Of a stretch of DNA of 14,151 nt, positions 1 through 7,630 are shown piece by piece (positions within the stretch are counted from its first letter, which is position 1; each line of letters starts with the position of its first letter). Location: positions 146,763 through 160,913 of the forward strand of contig NW_019091713.1 in assembly GCF_001949145.1 (NCBI RefSeq). Reading direction: 5' to 3'. The translations under genes were made by a program, and so were the position numbers. This stretch comes from Acanthaster planci. Taxonomy: Eukaryota > Echinodermata > Asteroidea > Valvatida > Acanthasteridae. The notes beneath the pieces were generated by a model. It was not told the DNA's origin and searched no databases. It was given only the letters and a program-made list of their open reading frames with translations.

Positions 1-86
1 GATGCATTCCCTGGAACTTCTGCGTTCAGCGCACGGAAAGAACCTGTGGGGAGTATGGTAACTAGAACTCAAACGACAGTTTATCA

Positions 87-287
87 ATGAGCAGATTTTT
101 CTCCAACAGCAATGTCAAGTCTGTCCTACTGTATGGATCAGAATACTGGCGTGTCATAAAAGAGCGAACCCAAGTACTTGCAGATCCCCTTCGCCAACAT
201 CAAAGGTCTTCAACACTCACTCTTTTATCAGACCAGCTAAAGTCAGGACTGGAACGATCTCCCTCCGCACATTATTGGCACATGTGA
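87..287 (+). pseudogene. reverse transcriptase fragment (late RT domain)
   Basis: The first thirty codons match the LINE RT segment that reads approximately F-N-S-N-V-K-S-V-L-L-Y-G-S-E-x-W-R-V. After about position 175 the frame stays open but no longer resembles RT. The expected next blocks (the LR.ILGI.WPD.ISN type segment and the RR..R..GH.LRM segment) are not visible. The frame extends upstream of the ATG at 87 to a stop at 63-65, so that ATG is not a real start. This is an inactive remnant of the element's RT; no catalytic YADD box lies inside the window, since it would be further 5'. Confidence 0.7.
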
Positions 288-617
288 CAGCAAAATATTC
301 AGTAATGAATTTAGGTCCTAAAGCACTCATCAATAGCTTGTTCGCCCCTTCCAAGCTGAGTGATGTTCTTGCAGGAGCTTGTCGGTTAAATACCAATCAA
401 GATCATGATCAAGACATGGAAAAGATAGATGTTTTTTCACAACAGCTGCCTCAGCTCAGAAAGATATGACGCATCTTCTGACCTGAGAAACTCTGAAATG
501 CACTTTAAGATATAGTTCGGCTATAGTTAAGACGTTTGAGTTGAGAAGACCAACTCGTAGGCTAAAGTGTGGTGACAGAGATCTGGCGCTGGCGACTCAT
601 GCGGCTTATAGGTAGGG

Positions 618-833
618 GTGGACCAGCATTGTCTGTCCAAAGTAGCCTGGAGACAGAGACCACGCGGAAGGAAGAGACAAGGAAGACCGAGAACAACATG
701 GAGAAGAACTGTGGAGGCTGAACCAAGCGAACTGCACCTCACATGGAAAGAGGCACTACAGGCTACCAGAGACAGAGACAGATGCAGGCAGATTGTCCTG
801 GCCTCAGAGGAACCAAGAGGCATAAGTAAGTAA
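618..833 (+). pseudogene. LINE RT C-terminal tail fragment
   Basis: This open frame carries the typical end of animal LINE ORF2 proteins: DQHCLSKVAW, then a basic G-R-K-R-Q-G-R-P-R-T-T-W-R-R-T block, then V-E-A-E and L-T-W-K-E-A followed by a DRDR region ending in TAA at 831-833. It is well preserved over about 65 residues, much better than the region before it. It is not an independent gene: the apparent GTG at 618 falls inside the ancestral protein, and an in-frame stop lies just upstream at 609-611. The termination codon overlaps the TAAG repeat tail, so the ORF stop and the element's 3' end nearly coincide. Confidence 0.8.
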
Positions 834-835
834 GT
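823..835 (+). repeat. (TAAG)n 3' tail of the LINE
   Basis: TAAGTAAGTAAGT is 3.25 copies of a TAAG unit directly after the LINE C-terminal coding remnant. I read it as the element's simple-repeat tail, which marks the 3' junction with host DNA. The next bases (GCCAGTGGAG) are then the flanking sequence. Confidence 0.65.
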
Positions 836-2170
836 GCCAGTGGAGCACATTTTCTCCTTTGTGGGAGCCAAAATATGTTATTAGTACAACAGCTTCATCT
901 TGGCCGACATGTGAACGAAAGAGAATTACTGGGGATCGATCTTTCGACAGTTCACTGACGATTAACAAACGCGTTCTTCGATGGCCAGGGCAATAAGGCC
1001 GTGATTGCAATCGACTTGGCCCACCGATGAACGGATGTAATCCACGGGTCGGGCTATTTATAGAATTAATACACGATGTTTTGGGGCAGACAATCGCTGC
1101 ATGGCTCTAAACAATCAGGGGAAGGAAGCCTCCGGGGTCGCGCTCGATTATGAACGGGCAAATATTGAACTAATTGCGGGAAAGAGTCGCTCGCCAGTCG
1201 GACGCAGGGAGCGAGGAAACCTGATGAACAGAGGCCTCAAGTGTCCCTAAATATGATGGCACAAAGGTGAAAATTTCTAATAACGAGCCTGTCTTTCATA
1301 CCAATATTTAAGTATGTCTAAACAGCTTAGTGGATGCGTCTAGCTGGAGGTGTCGCCAATTGTCCCAAACTACACTGAAATTTAAGAAAATGAGAAAAAA
1401 CACAGGCATTTGCGCGGGACTCTCGGACAAATCATAATGGCAAGCAACAGCTGTGCTTTCAAGTTTTCTGTTTTTGAAAAATCAGCACTTAGGTGTTGAA
1501 TTTAACGAAGGGTCTGCGGCAGGTTTATATTCGAAAGCGCCTGTTTGCTTTCAGGACCTATTGGTAAATACATGGACCTATTTCACAACAAAACATATGG
1601 CCCAGAGGATGTCGTGTGAACTTGTACCCATTCCGTGCTTGCAAAATGTGCCCCAGATGCCGGGGATACGTGTACAGCCATTATACGACGGTACCTATAT
1701 AAGGAATATGCAATTATTTTGAAGGATATGAATTAATAAACAAGTTCAAAAACAGATTTCCGCAGTCTTTATATAGCTGGGGCAAATCCAGGAATTTTCC
1801 AGGGTGACGGGTCAGGCCGGAGAATCTTTTTTAAATTAATTCCTTATGTTTGTGAACAAGCGGAAACAATGATAGAAATATTACATGACATAGGCCTACG
1901 TTGTTTACAGTGGTATTCGTGCACTTGCATTTGTATGCTTCTAGTTATTATATTTTCTCGTTTTTTAAAACCTTTTTTATCTCAGAGCAGAGGGAAGGGT
2001 TTCGACCTCCCCTCAATTCTGGATCCACACCTGTACAGGGTACACGTAAATAGTTACAGTTCTGATTTCTTACCAAAAAAGCCTATTGTTGGCTAGTCAG
2101 CAGTTTTTAACCCAAAGGAAACTTGGTGATTGTGCCTAACCAAGAACAGTCACTATCACCTCGTCACAGA
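836..2170. other. non-coding stretch, no gene supported
   Basis: Open frames here are short (89 codons or fewer) and none resembles a known protein. The segment at about 1020-1250 is richer in GC and CpG than its surroundings and holds the MEF2-like and K50-homeodomain motifs listed separately. A TAGGCCTA palindrome lies at 1891-1898. T-rich sequence at 1950-1980 carries no clear poly(A) or SINE structure. Confidence 0.5.
1038..1063 (+). promoter_or_regulatory. K50-homeodomain site next to a MEF2-type site
   Basis: TAATCC at 1038-1043 is the core bound by Otx, Gsc and Pitx class (K50) homeodomain proteins. CTATTTATAG at 1054-1063 is a full match to the MEF2 consensus CTA(A/T)4TAG. They are 10 bp apart in a locally CpG-richer stretch. 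Either motif can occur by chance in 14 kb, and no adjacent gene is visible, so this is a motif-level candidate only. Confidence 0.2.
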
Positions 2171-2316
2171 TACATAGCCGGCCCAAACAGAGCGACCCCG
2201 CTCATGCGCAAGAGGGCGACTTGCAGTTTGGTATTATCGTCCTTATTTTATTCAGTTTTCGAAAAACGTACACATGGTTTTGAATGCCTAACATAACGTA
2301 CTGTAGGTAAGTAGGG
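2171..2316 (+). other. possible first-exon-like segment ending in a strong splice donor
   Basis: AG|GTAAGTA at 2305-2313 is an almost ideal 5' splice site. About 115 bp upstream a GC-rich piece holds CATGCGCAAG (2204-2213), part of an NRF1-like motif, and the small palindrome GAGCG-ACCC-CGCTC near 2191-2204. There is no long open frame through the segment, so any exon would be non-coding or 5'UTR. Donor-like sequences are common by chance, and no transcript evidence can be seen. Confidence 0.15.
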
Positions 2317-2356
2317 TCGGTCGCTCTGTCAGGTCGTCGGTCGGTCATTTAGTCAG
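2314..2356. repeat. degenerate GGTC-type simple repeat
   Basis: The stretch is composed of variants of GGTC/GTCG (GGTCGGTCG, CAGGTCGTCGGTCGGTC, ATTTAGTCAGTTGG). It looks like an eroded tetranucleotide microsatellite. No function is implied. Confidence 0.5.
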
Positions 2357-2644
2357 TTGGACTCAAAATAGGTGTGGCTAGCGACAAGCACGATATCTGA
2401 CACGCCACACGCCCTGTTCGTCCTCCTAACGGTCGGAAAAAATGGATGATCCCTATCACGGACGCCTGCCTGTGAATGGTCTCTTAAAATTTAACAGGTC
2501 AGACACGTAAAGGACACCTCTTTTTTCCCCCTCTGTTTTGTACTTTTTGAGACACTGATCTATTATTGCTTCAGAGTAGAGAACTGCTTTGCTTTATTAG
2601 TACTCGATGGCCTTTCATGGATGGATGGTACTTTCAGGCCCGTT

Positions 2645-2713
2645 CCAATGCATCTATCACATTGCTTGCTCGCCAATGGCGTTATTGGTCGAGGAATGCC
2701 TTCAACTATAAAG
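2645..2713 (+). promoter_or_regulatory. candidate TATA promoter with three CCAAT boxes
   Basis: CCAAT occurs at 2645-2649 and 2673-2677, its inverse ATTGG at 2684-2688, and TATAAAGG at 2707-2714. The order and spacing fit a polymerase II core promoter reading rightward, with a start expected near 2735-2745. Against it, the first downstream ATG (2757) is followed at once by a stop, and no coding frame follows. It may be a non-coding promoter, a decayed transposon promoter or chance. Confidence 0.2.
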
Positions 2714-2760
2714 GTGAAAGGCTTGACGCAAAAAAACCCAGGCGCTAACTACTAAAATGT

Positions 2761-4084
2761 AAAACAACATGCAGGTACATATATGCAACGTTCCTTTATC
2801 GTTTTGCCCACTCTCCGCAGTGACTTTACCGGAAAGAATGCGTCCATTAGTTAACACTGCCCCGGGGACGAAGGACCGAAGATTCCAAATACGAGCATTA
2901 AAGCACTGAGAAACGGCCTTGGGGACGAGGCTGATGCTAGGACTCGTATGGGCAAACTGGGCCATTGTTAATATACCGCGTGTTGTTTTACGTGTCCCGC
3001 AGGAACATTTTATTGAGATGCATAACAGCCGGGACTTTGATAATACAGTGTCACACACACCAACCAAACATGACGCTATTTGCTCAGGGATCGCAGAAAT
3101 TGGATCACCTGCTACACGCGCGTCGAACATTAAAAATAATGCAAGACATCCCAGGAGAGTTATATGTTAGGGCAAAATGGGCAGGGTAGTAAAAGAAAAT
3201 CCATACCTTTTAGGTCCAGAGATATAAGTTTAGTAGATTTCATCGGTGAAAACTGTATAGCTTTGATTTCGCCTATTAATCTGACAATACTTTGAAATTA
3301 TTTTCAACTTGGAAAACTGTCATGAACGAGGCATCTGCTTACATCATTGGCATGATGTCTATATATCGCCTTGATGCACAAATACTCGGCACGCTCAATT
3401 GCTTTTTAAGTCAGGCCGATTCTGGCAAAGAAAGCCCTGGGGTACCTATGTAAGTGGTTCTGATGGTCCTGATCAAGAAATACGGACCACAAAGACTTTG
3501 GAACAGAACTGTTTTTCAGTAAATTTAAGAGGATACTGATCGTTTTCGGCTTTAACTTGAGAGCTCGTTGGGCCTGCATGATTTTCTTTACAGGACTGAA
3601 AAAAGTCTTTTGCTCCATGTTTATTAATTTCCAGCCACGCCATTCAAGGACCTCCAGTTTCTTTTCAGTCTGCACTCAGCTTAAAGTGTAGCTACTATGA
3701 ATTTTTCTTTGACACAACTTTCGTTGCAACTTTGTACTCCTCTTCCGTGTATGAAAACCATGAAACATCCTTATTTAGGTCAGATGCATATCTACGCTTT
3801 TCTCGACAACTGAGGGCGCTGCTGCTGTGATGTCATACATGGGAGACATAGTTCAGTACAGAGTTTCTAGTTAAATTATGAACCCTTCAGTTACTCACTG
3901 AAAACAATTCTGAGAAAAGGTGGCTTGCCTGCTGGCGTACTGATATATACGTACACAACAATGAATCACTGGAGAAGGTAAATTTAGGCCAGCAAAATCT
4001 TTGAAACTGGAGGAGTTTTTATAACTTTACTGTTGTCTTCCCGGGATGACATCAAAGTTTTGCTGTTGCATATGGAAACTCATT
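2761..4084. other. non-coding stretch, no gene supported
   Basis: The longest open frame in the window (142 codons, minus strand, 2702-3130) lies across the left of this stretch. Its translation has no recognised domain, no signal peptide and no clear compositional sign of coding, and two + strand frames overlap it, so I treat it as chance. No repeat or RNA structure was recognised in the rest. Confidence 0.45.
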
Positions 4085-4089
4085 AGCAT

Positions 4090-4115
4090 AAAACAAAACA
4101 AACAAACAAAAACAG
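4090..4115. repeat. (AAAC)n microsatellite
   Basis: AAAACAAAACAAACAAACAA and the following AAAAC form an imperfect AAAC tetranucleotide run of about 26 bp. Confidence 0.7.
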
Positions 4116-4339
4116 CAAGAATACATTTTAAAATAGAGGAACAAAATTTGAAACTAAGGTTAACTGAGACACGAAGGTGCATTTTTGAGGTCTGTATTTA
4201 AAAATTATCAACTGCTGCTTCCCCTTAAAATCCTTCAGTCGATAATACGAAGTCCGCACACAAATCCAGGGCCCGTGGTGATATGTGTGTAGTAGAACGA
4301 TCCAGCGACATGGCTGTGGAACAGAAATGATTTTAAGCG

Positions 4340-4460
4340 AGGCAGGATTGGCTGTAAGCACTCTGGGAACGGGTGCGTTGGAGCCTCTGCACGAGTCACG
4401 TCACGATCACGGCCCGGTAACAGGCAGTGCAGGGAGGCGGGGGGGGTCGCTGGAGAGCTC
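4340..4460. promoter_or_regulatory. CpG-rich segment with NF-Y, CRE and Sp1-like motifs
   Basis: This short segment is clearly richer in G+C and CpG than its AT-rich flanks. It holds an inverted CCAAT box (ATTGG, 4347-4351), a CRE-like ACGTCA at 4398-4403 preceded by GAGTCA, and an Sp1-like AGGCGGGG leading into a run of eight G (4439-4446). The mix resembles a TATA-less promoter. No open frame longer than 87 codons starts nearby and none is recognisable, so the target, if any, is unknown. Confidence 0.25.
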
Positions 4461-5750
4461 ACACGCGATCTATAGACACATTTCCGATGAAAATTCCACA
4501 TTTTTGAGATTCGTACTGAACGCATGTAAACATACTATGGAATGTTAACATGTACATATTTTCTCAAAGCATTAAAAAAATAACAACCCGGATTCAATAT
4601 TTAGACTGGCTGTGGCATATTTACTGCACATTCGAGCCTGCAGCGCAGATGTCGCCATTTTTACACGTCCAGTTTATTTTGGGTCATTGCAAGTATCGGT
4701 CATACATGCTTTCGTGTATGTATGACTGCATGATGTTAGCACTGACGAAGAATTTTAAGAAAGCTTCCTTGTCACGAAACACGACTGCACCTTTCACTGC
4801 ACCTTTTTTATAAAACAGTATTTAGCTTGAAACTCATTTGCTCTTCAAAAATTACACGCACGGCCACAAATATTATTCACGAGAGTACCCACGATGCTAA
4901 CGCACATTCAAGCAGGTTATTGCTCTGCACCATTTTTGTATACAATAACAAAGTATGGAAAACTGTACCAAGAGAAAAGTACAATAATGCATGTATGGTT
5001 CTTTCGTCGCTTTAAGATTAGGGGTAATGATGACTGAATAATAATTAACGTATAGGTATTGCTACCCTTAGTGACACTTAGGGCACCCATGTGATCTGTC
5101 TCCAGCATTATCAAGACCGCATCTGGCGGCCTGATTTAATAAAGAAAACCTCCCGTGGAATCTCAACAGCAAAATCGTATCTTTGCATCACCGGCAAATG
5201 AAACTCAATAAACGCGGCCCAGTTTTTTCCCTCTTCTTCATTTTCTTGATATAATGGCTCGGACCCCAACGAGCTATAACGTCGTCTCTCAAAAACCGTC
5301 TGATCCAGCTGACGATGATGTATGGACGCCGCAGTGCGAGTATTAACCTCGTCAGGGAACTTGACATACTTCGGTCGTTATTAATCTTGGCGCGAATCTT
5401 TAATTCTTGTCTTTCTGGTGATAAATAATGAAAATCTCGGTCGACACTTCCTTCACTAAGTCGTCTACTCCGGGCACATTACCGCAAAATACACATGTCG
5501 GTTCGGTTGTGATTTATTCCACCCTTGTGCCCATTACTTAACATCTTCAATTAACGGCTCAGAATGATTTGGGGAAAAATGATGATTTTTGGCACCACCC
5601 GTCTCTGCGTCTTGTGACCAATAACTATCTAATTAAGTTTTGTATCTCAAGCAGTTAAAAAATTCCTGATTTCCTGCCAGCAACCCTCGCACCAGTCGCA
5701 GGTCCTGGTTATGTAGTACGTCTAATAGTTGCTCAGGCATTTGTTTGCTC
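4461..5750. other. non-coding stretch, no gene supported
   Basis: Only short unrecognised open frames occur here. The strongest local structure is a small hairpin at 4699-4726 (listed separately). I see no transposon ends, tRNA-like sequence or tandem array. Confidence 0.5.
4699..4726. repeat. short hairpin, 11-bp stem
   Basis: GTCATACATGC (4699-4709) pairs with GTATGTATGAC (4716-4726), with one G-U pair and a 6-nt loop, TTTCGT. Two more pairs can be added outside it. The stem is too short for a typical microRNA precursor, and no further pairing flanks it. Confidence 0.5.
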
Positions 5751-5783
5751 GTTTTTTCTTTCTTTTTTTTTTCCTTTTTTTAG
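5751..5783. repeat. polypyrimidine tract
   Basis: A T-rich run with a few C (TTTTTTCTTTCTT, T-run, CC, T-run) ends in TAG. Read on + it looks like a 3' splice acceptor tract. Read on the minus strand it looks like an interrupted poly(A) tail. It directly precedes the hairpin element starting about 5798, so it may be a retroposon tail or the insertion target of that element. Confidence 0.6.
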
Positions 5784-5797
5784 TTTTAGTCACGAAG

Positions 5798-5912
5798 GTT
5801 CGACCGTACAGAGGTTCTGCATGGCAGCCATCTTTCTGGTAACTGCTTTTGTCGCGGAGGGATACAAAAGGTTTGCTCATGTCTGCCATGCAGAACCTCT
5901 ATAGACCGATTG
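5798..5912. mobile_element. small palindromic (hairpin) element A
   Basis: AGAGGTTCTGCATGGCAG (5810-5827) is repeated as a perfect inverted copy at 5883-5900. Partial pairing extends outward: TTCGACCGTAC on the left against TATAGACCGA on the right. Inside the 55-nt loop a second stem, CTTTTGT (5846-5852) with ACAAAAG (5864-5870), continues the fold, so the unit is an imperfect long hairpin of about 115 nt. Such a structure fits a small MITE or foldback element, or, less likely, a structured RNA. Its right arm runs directly into the left terminal repeat of the next element. No target-site duplication was identified. Confidence 0.55.
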
Positions 5913-6150
5913 TGCCCGCTAAATCACGTGACCTATAGTGGGTATCAACCCCATAGCAACGTGTGTTTTGAGTGTTGTTTACAAACAATACAGCCAAGTT
6001 ATGGTACCCAGCACATCAGTAGTCTGAGTACGGTACCTTTAATTTTGGTAAATGATACTTATGAAACACTTTGCTTTTGGTGGACGCTGTGTTTGTTGAT
6101 ATCCAATACTCACTATAGGTCATGTGACTTAGCAGGCGCAATCAGTCTAT
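5901..6150. mobile_element. MITE-like element B with 45-bp terminal inverted repeats
   Basis: The left arm at 5901-5945 and the reverse complement of 6106-6150 match at 39 of 45 positions, with no gap in the arm. All six differences are transitions. The core stretch TGACCTATAGTG is identical. Weaker pairing (GGTATCAAC on the left against GATATCAAC on the right) continues inward with an offset of a few bases. The element spans 250 bp, has no coding capacity and has AT-rich ends of the form ATAGAC...GTCTAT. A TA duplication (5902-5903 and 6148-6149) would suit a Tc1/mariner-like origin, but this is ambiguous because the ends are themselves TA-rich. The superfamily is not assigned. Confidence 0.7.
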
Positions 6151-7480
6151 TGTCGTTCCTATGATTGCCCACATGATGAATGCACGGACTGGTGCACCTG
6201 GGGTAAAAATCGACCGTCGCCTGCATGGACAGCCCCGCTGCATCTCCGAGATAATGAATTGTATTTCGTTTAGAGATCCAATTTAACTAGTTTAACACCT
6301 GTCCTATTAATCACACTCTGGAGCCGGTTCTATTCAATAATGGCGAACCAATTATTCAGTGAGGTAAGGGAATTCTTCAGCATGGCGTCGGGGTAATGTT
6401 AATGGCAGAAAAGGCGGGAAAGAAAAGCCTCTCGATAAATTCATTTGACAGTCCTTTTACCAGACAAAAAACACATATAGCTTTCAACCGATGGTCTGTA
6501 TTTGTATAAAATTGGGCTTGAGAAACTTCGACAACTGCAATTTCTTTTCATTCATCGCGAGACGTGCGAGAGAATATCGGCAGCGTATGTTACGGTATTA
6601 TACAAAAAAAATCTCAAACTGGTTTGTTAGTACAACACCTTTTTTTTTTCTCTTTCTAGCTCTCTCTGGATTTGTCATTCTCTACATCAAACTTATAATT
6701 ATTACATCTCCCTTTCATCGAGTACATCGTGGCAACTACAGTTAACTCCGGGGACGCATGTCATATGAGATGTGATCCGTCCCCATTGCCTTGGGAAACC
6801 GACTGATCCTTTGGAATGAAAATATCTATCATTCAGTCACCGCTTTGCACACGTATACCTCGATACTACGCCCTTCTCTGTGGGATCTAGGACAGTATCA
6901 GTGCGTTACATTCTATCGGCAGTGGCTTTGTGTATGCAGGTGCTTCTTGAGGATCAAAGTCAGCATAACATTGGCCACAGCACCCCACAGATTTGCTGAA
7001 GGGAATTTGTGAAGTTGATTTTGGCGTGCAAAAATAGGCCTAAAAGAGAGATCTACAGAGAGTTTTGACGCACTGAAGTTCCAAGACGTGGTTTTTCGTG
7101 TTTTTTTTTTCGGAGCAATTTTGTACGACAAGAGGAGACCGAACGCTCTCGATTCGGCCTCCACAAGCAGGCCTGCGCCGAGGGGGTGAGTGATTGACCA
7201 CGGCACCTTGGGGATACGCGAAGCAGGTGGACTTGTCATGTTCGCGCCACCTCTTCGTGGATGGGCAAGATCACCTTTGACAAGTGAAACGACCTTACGG
7301 TCGTTTACTTTTCAGAGCGCCTGATATGTCTCTGAAATTATGTGTACATGGTAAAGTCGTCTTAGCCTGCTTGCCATCGACTTCAGCGTTAAGGCCTACA
7401 CGGCGAACGGAGAAAACATGTGTTAATATTCTTTATTTCGATCACCTTACATTAATGTTAAAGTGATGCGTTTGATGTGC
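6151..7480. other. non-coding stretch, no gene supported
   Basis: Open frames are at most 108 codons and match nothing I recognise; the hydrophobic stretch in a frame near 6491-6745 comes from T-rich sequence. Homopolymer T runs occur near 6638 and 7101, and a TAGGCCTA palindrome lies at 7035-7042. A strong short hairpin lies at 7286-7307 (listed separately). Confidence 0.5.
7286..7307. repeat. 8-bp perfect stem with 4-nt loop
   Basis: AAACGACC (7287-7294) and GGTCGTTT (7299-7306) form a perfect stem around TTAC. The shape is like a histone mRNA 3' stem-loop, but the sequence does not match the conserved histone stem and no histone gene is upstream. I give it no function. Confidence 0.45.
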
Positions 7481-7529
7481 CATGTGTACTGCTCTTTTGG
7501 CTCTTCGAGAAATTGTAACCCTCATCCGT

Positions 7530-7630
7530 TTAAACAGCGCCCTCTACGTTCAATCTCAACTGGTACACCCAATGGGAATTTGTTCAGTCAACGTCATTTT
7601 GACGTCCGCACTGCATGATGGGATTGGATG
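7530..7630. promoter_or_regulatory. promoter-like motif cluster (CTCF-like, CCAAT, CRE pair)
   Basis: Within 100 bp are CAGCGCCCTCTA (about 7536-7547, close to the CTCF core), CCAAT (7569-7573), two inverted CRE half-sites ACGTCA (7591-7596) and TGACGT (7600-7605) spaced by three bases, GCATGATGGGA (7613-7623, similar to part of the ZNF143 motif) and an inverted CCAAT (ATTGG, 7623-7627). There is no TATA box. The combination resembles a housekeeping-type promoter known mainly from vertebrates. No coding exon is recognisable on either side. Confidence 0.25.

Larger units (their letters stand above)
1..835 (+). mobile_element. decayed 3' end of a non-LTR (LINE) retrotransposon
   Basis: Two separate parts of a LINE reverse transcriptase can be read in the same direction. 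Positions 87-175 encode NVKSVLLYGSEYWRV, the conserved segment late in the RT domain of many animal LINEs. Weaker similarity (LRSAHGKNLW, another frame) reaches back to about position 28. Positions 618-833 encode the basic C-terminal tail of the same kind of protein, and the frame ends in TAA at 831-833, inside a (TAAG)n tail at 823-835. A short tandem 3' tail instead of poly(A) is known for several LINE clades. In an intact relative the two parts would be roughly 75 codons apart. Here about 440 bp with stops and frame changes lie between them, so the copy is dead and probably carries an insertion or a rearrangement. The left side runs off the window. Family recognition is from memory of the protein motifs; the clade is not assigned. 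Confidence 0.8.

Noticed and set aside
527-871. 114-codon minus-strand open frame
   Set aside because: It lies antisense to the recognisable LINE C-terminal tail and is a shadow of it.
2702-3130. 142-codon minus-strand open frame, the longest in the window
   Set aside because: No domain or family recognised, competing frames on the other strand, no splice context. This length is within what a 14-kb window can give by chance.
5751-5783. Polypyrimidine tract plus AG as a real 3' splice acceptor
   Set aside because: No recognisable exon follows; a transposon hairpin begins about 15 bp downstream.
5910-6164. 84-codon open frame across element B
   Set aside because: It is produced by the MITE-like inverted repeats and has no coding signature.
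6491-6745. Frame with a hydrophobic stretch that could suggest a membrane protein
   Set aside because: The hydrophobic residues come from a T-rich tract; there is no homology and no support for an initiation context.
7286-7307. Stem-loop resembling a histone mRNA 3' end
   Set aside because: The sequence does not match the conserved histone stem, and no histone coding sequence is present.
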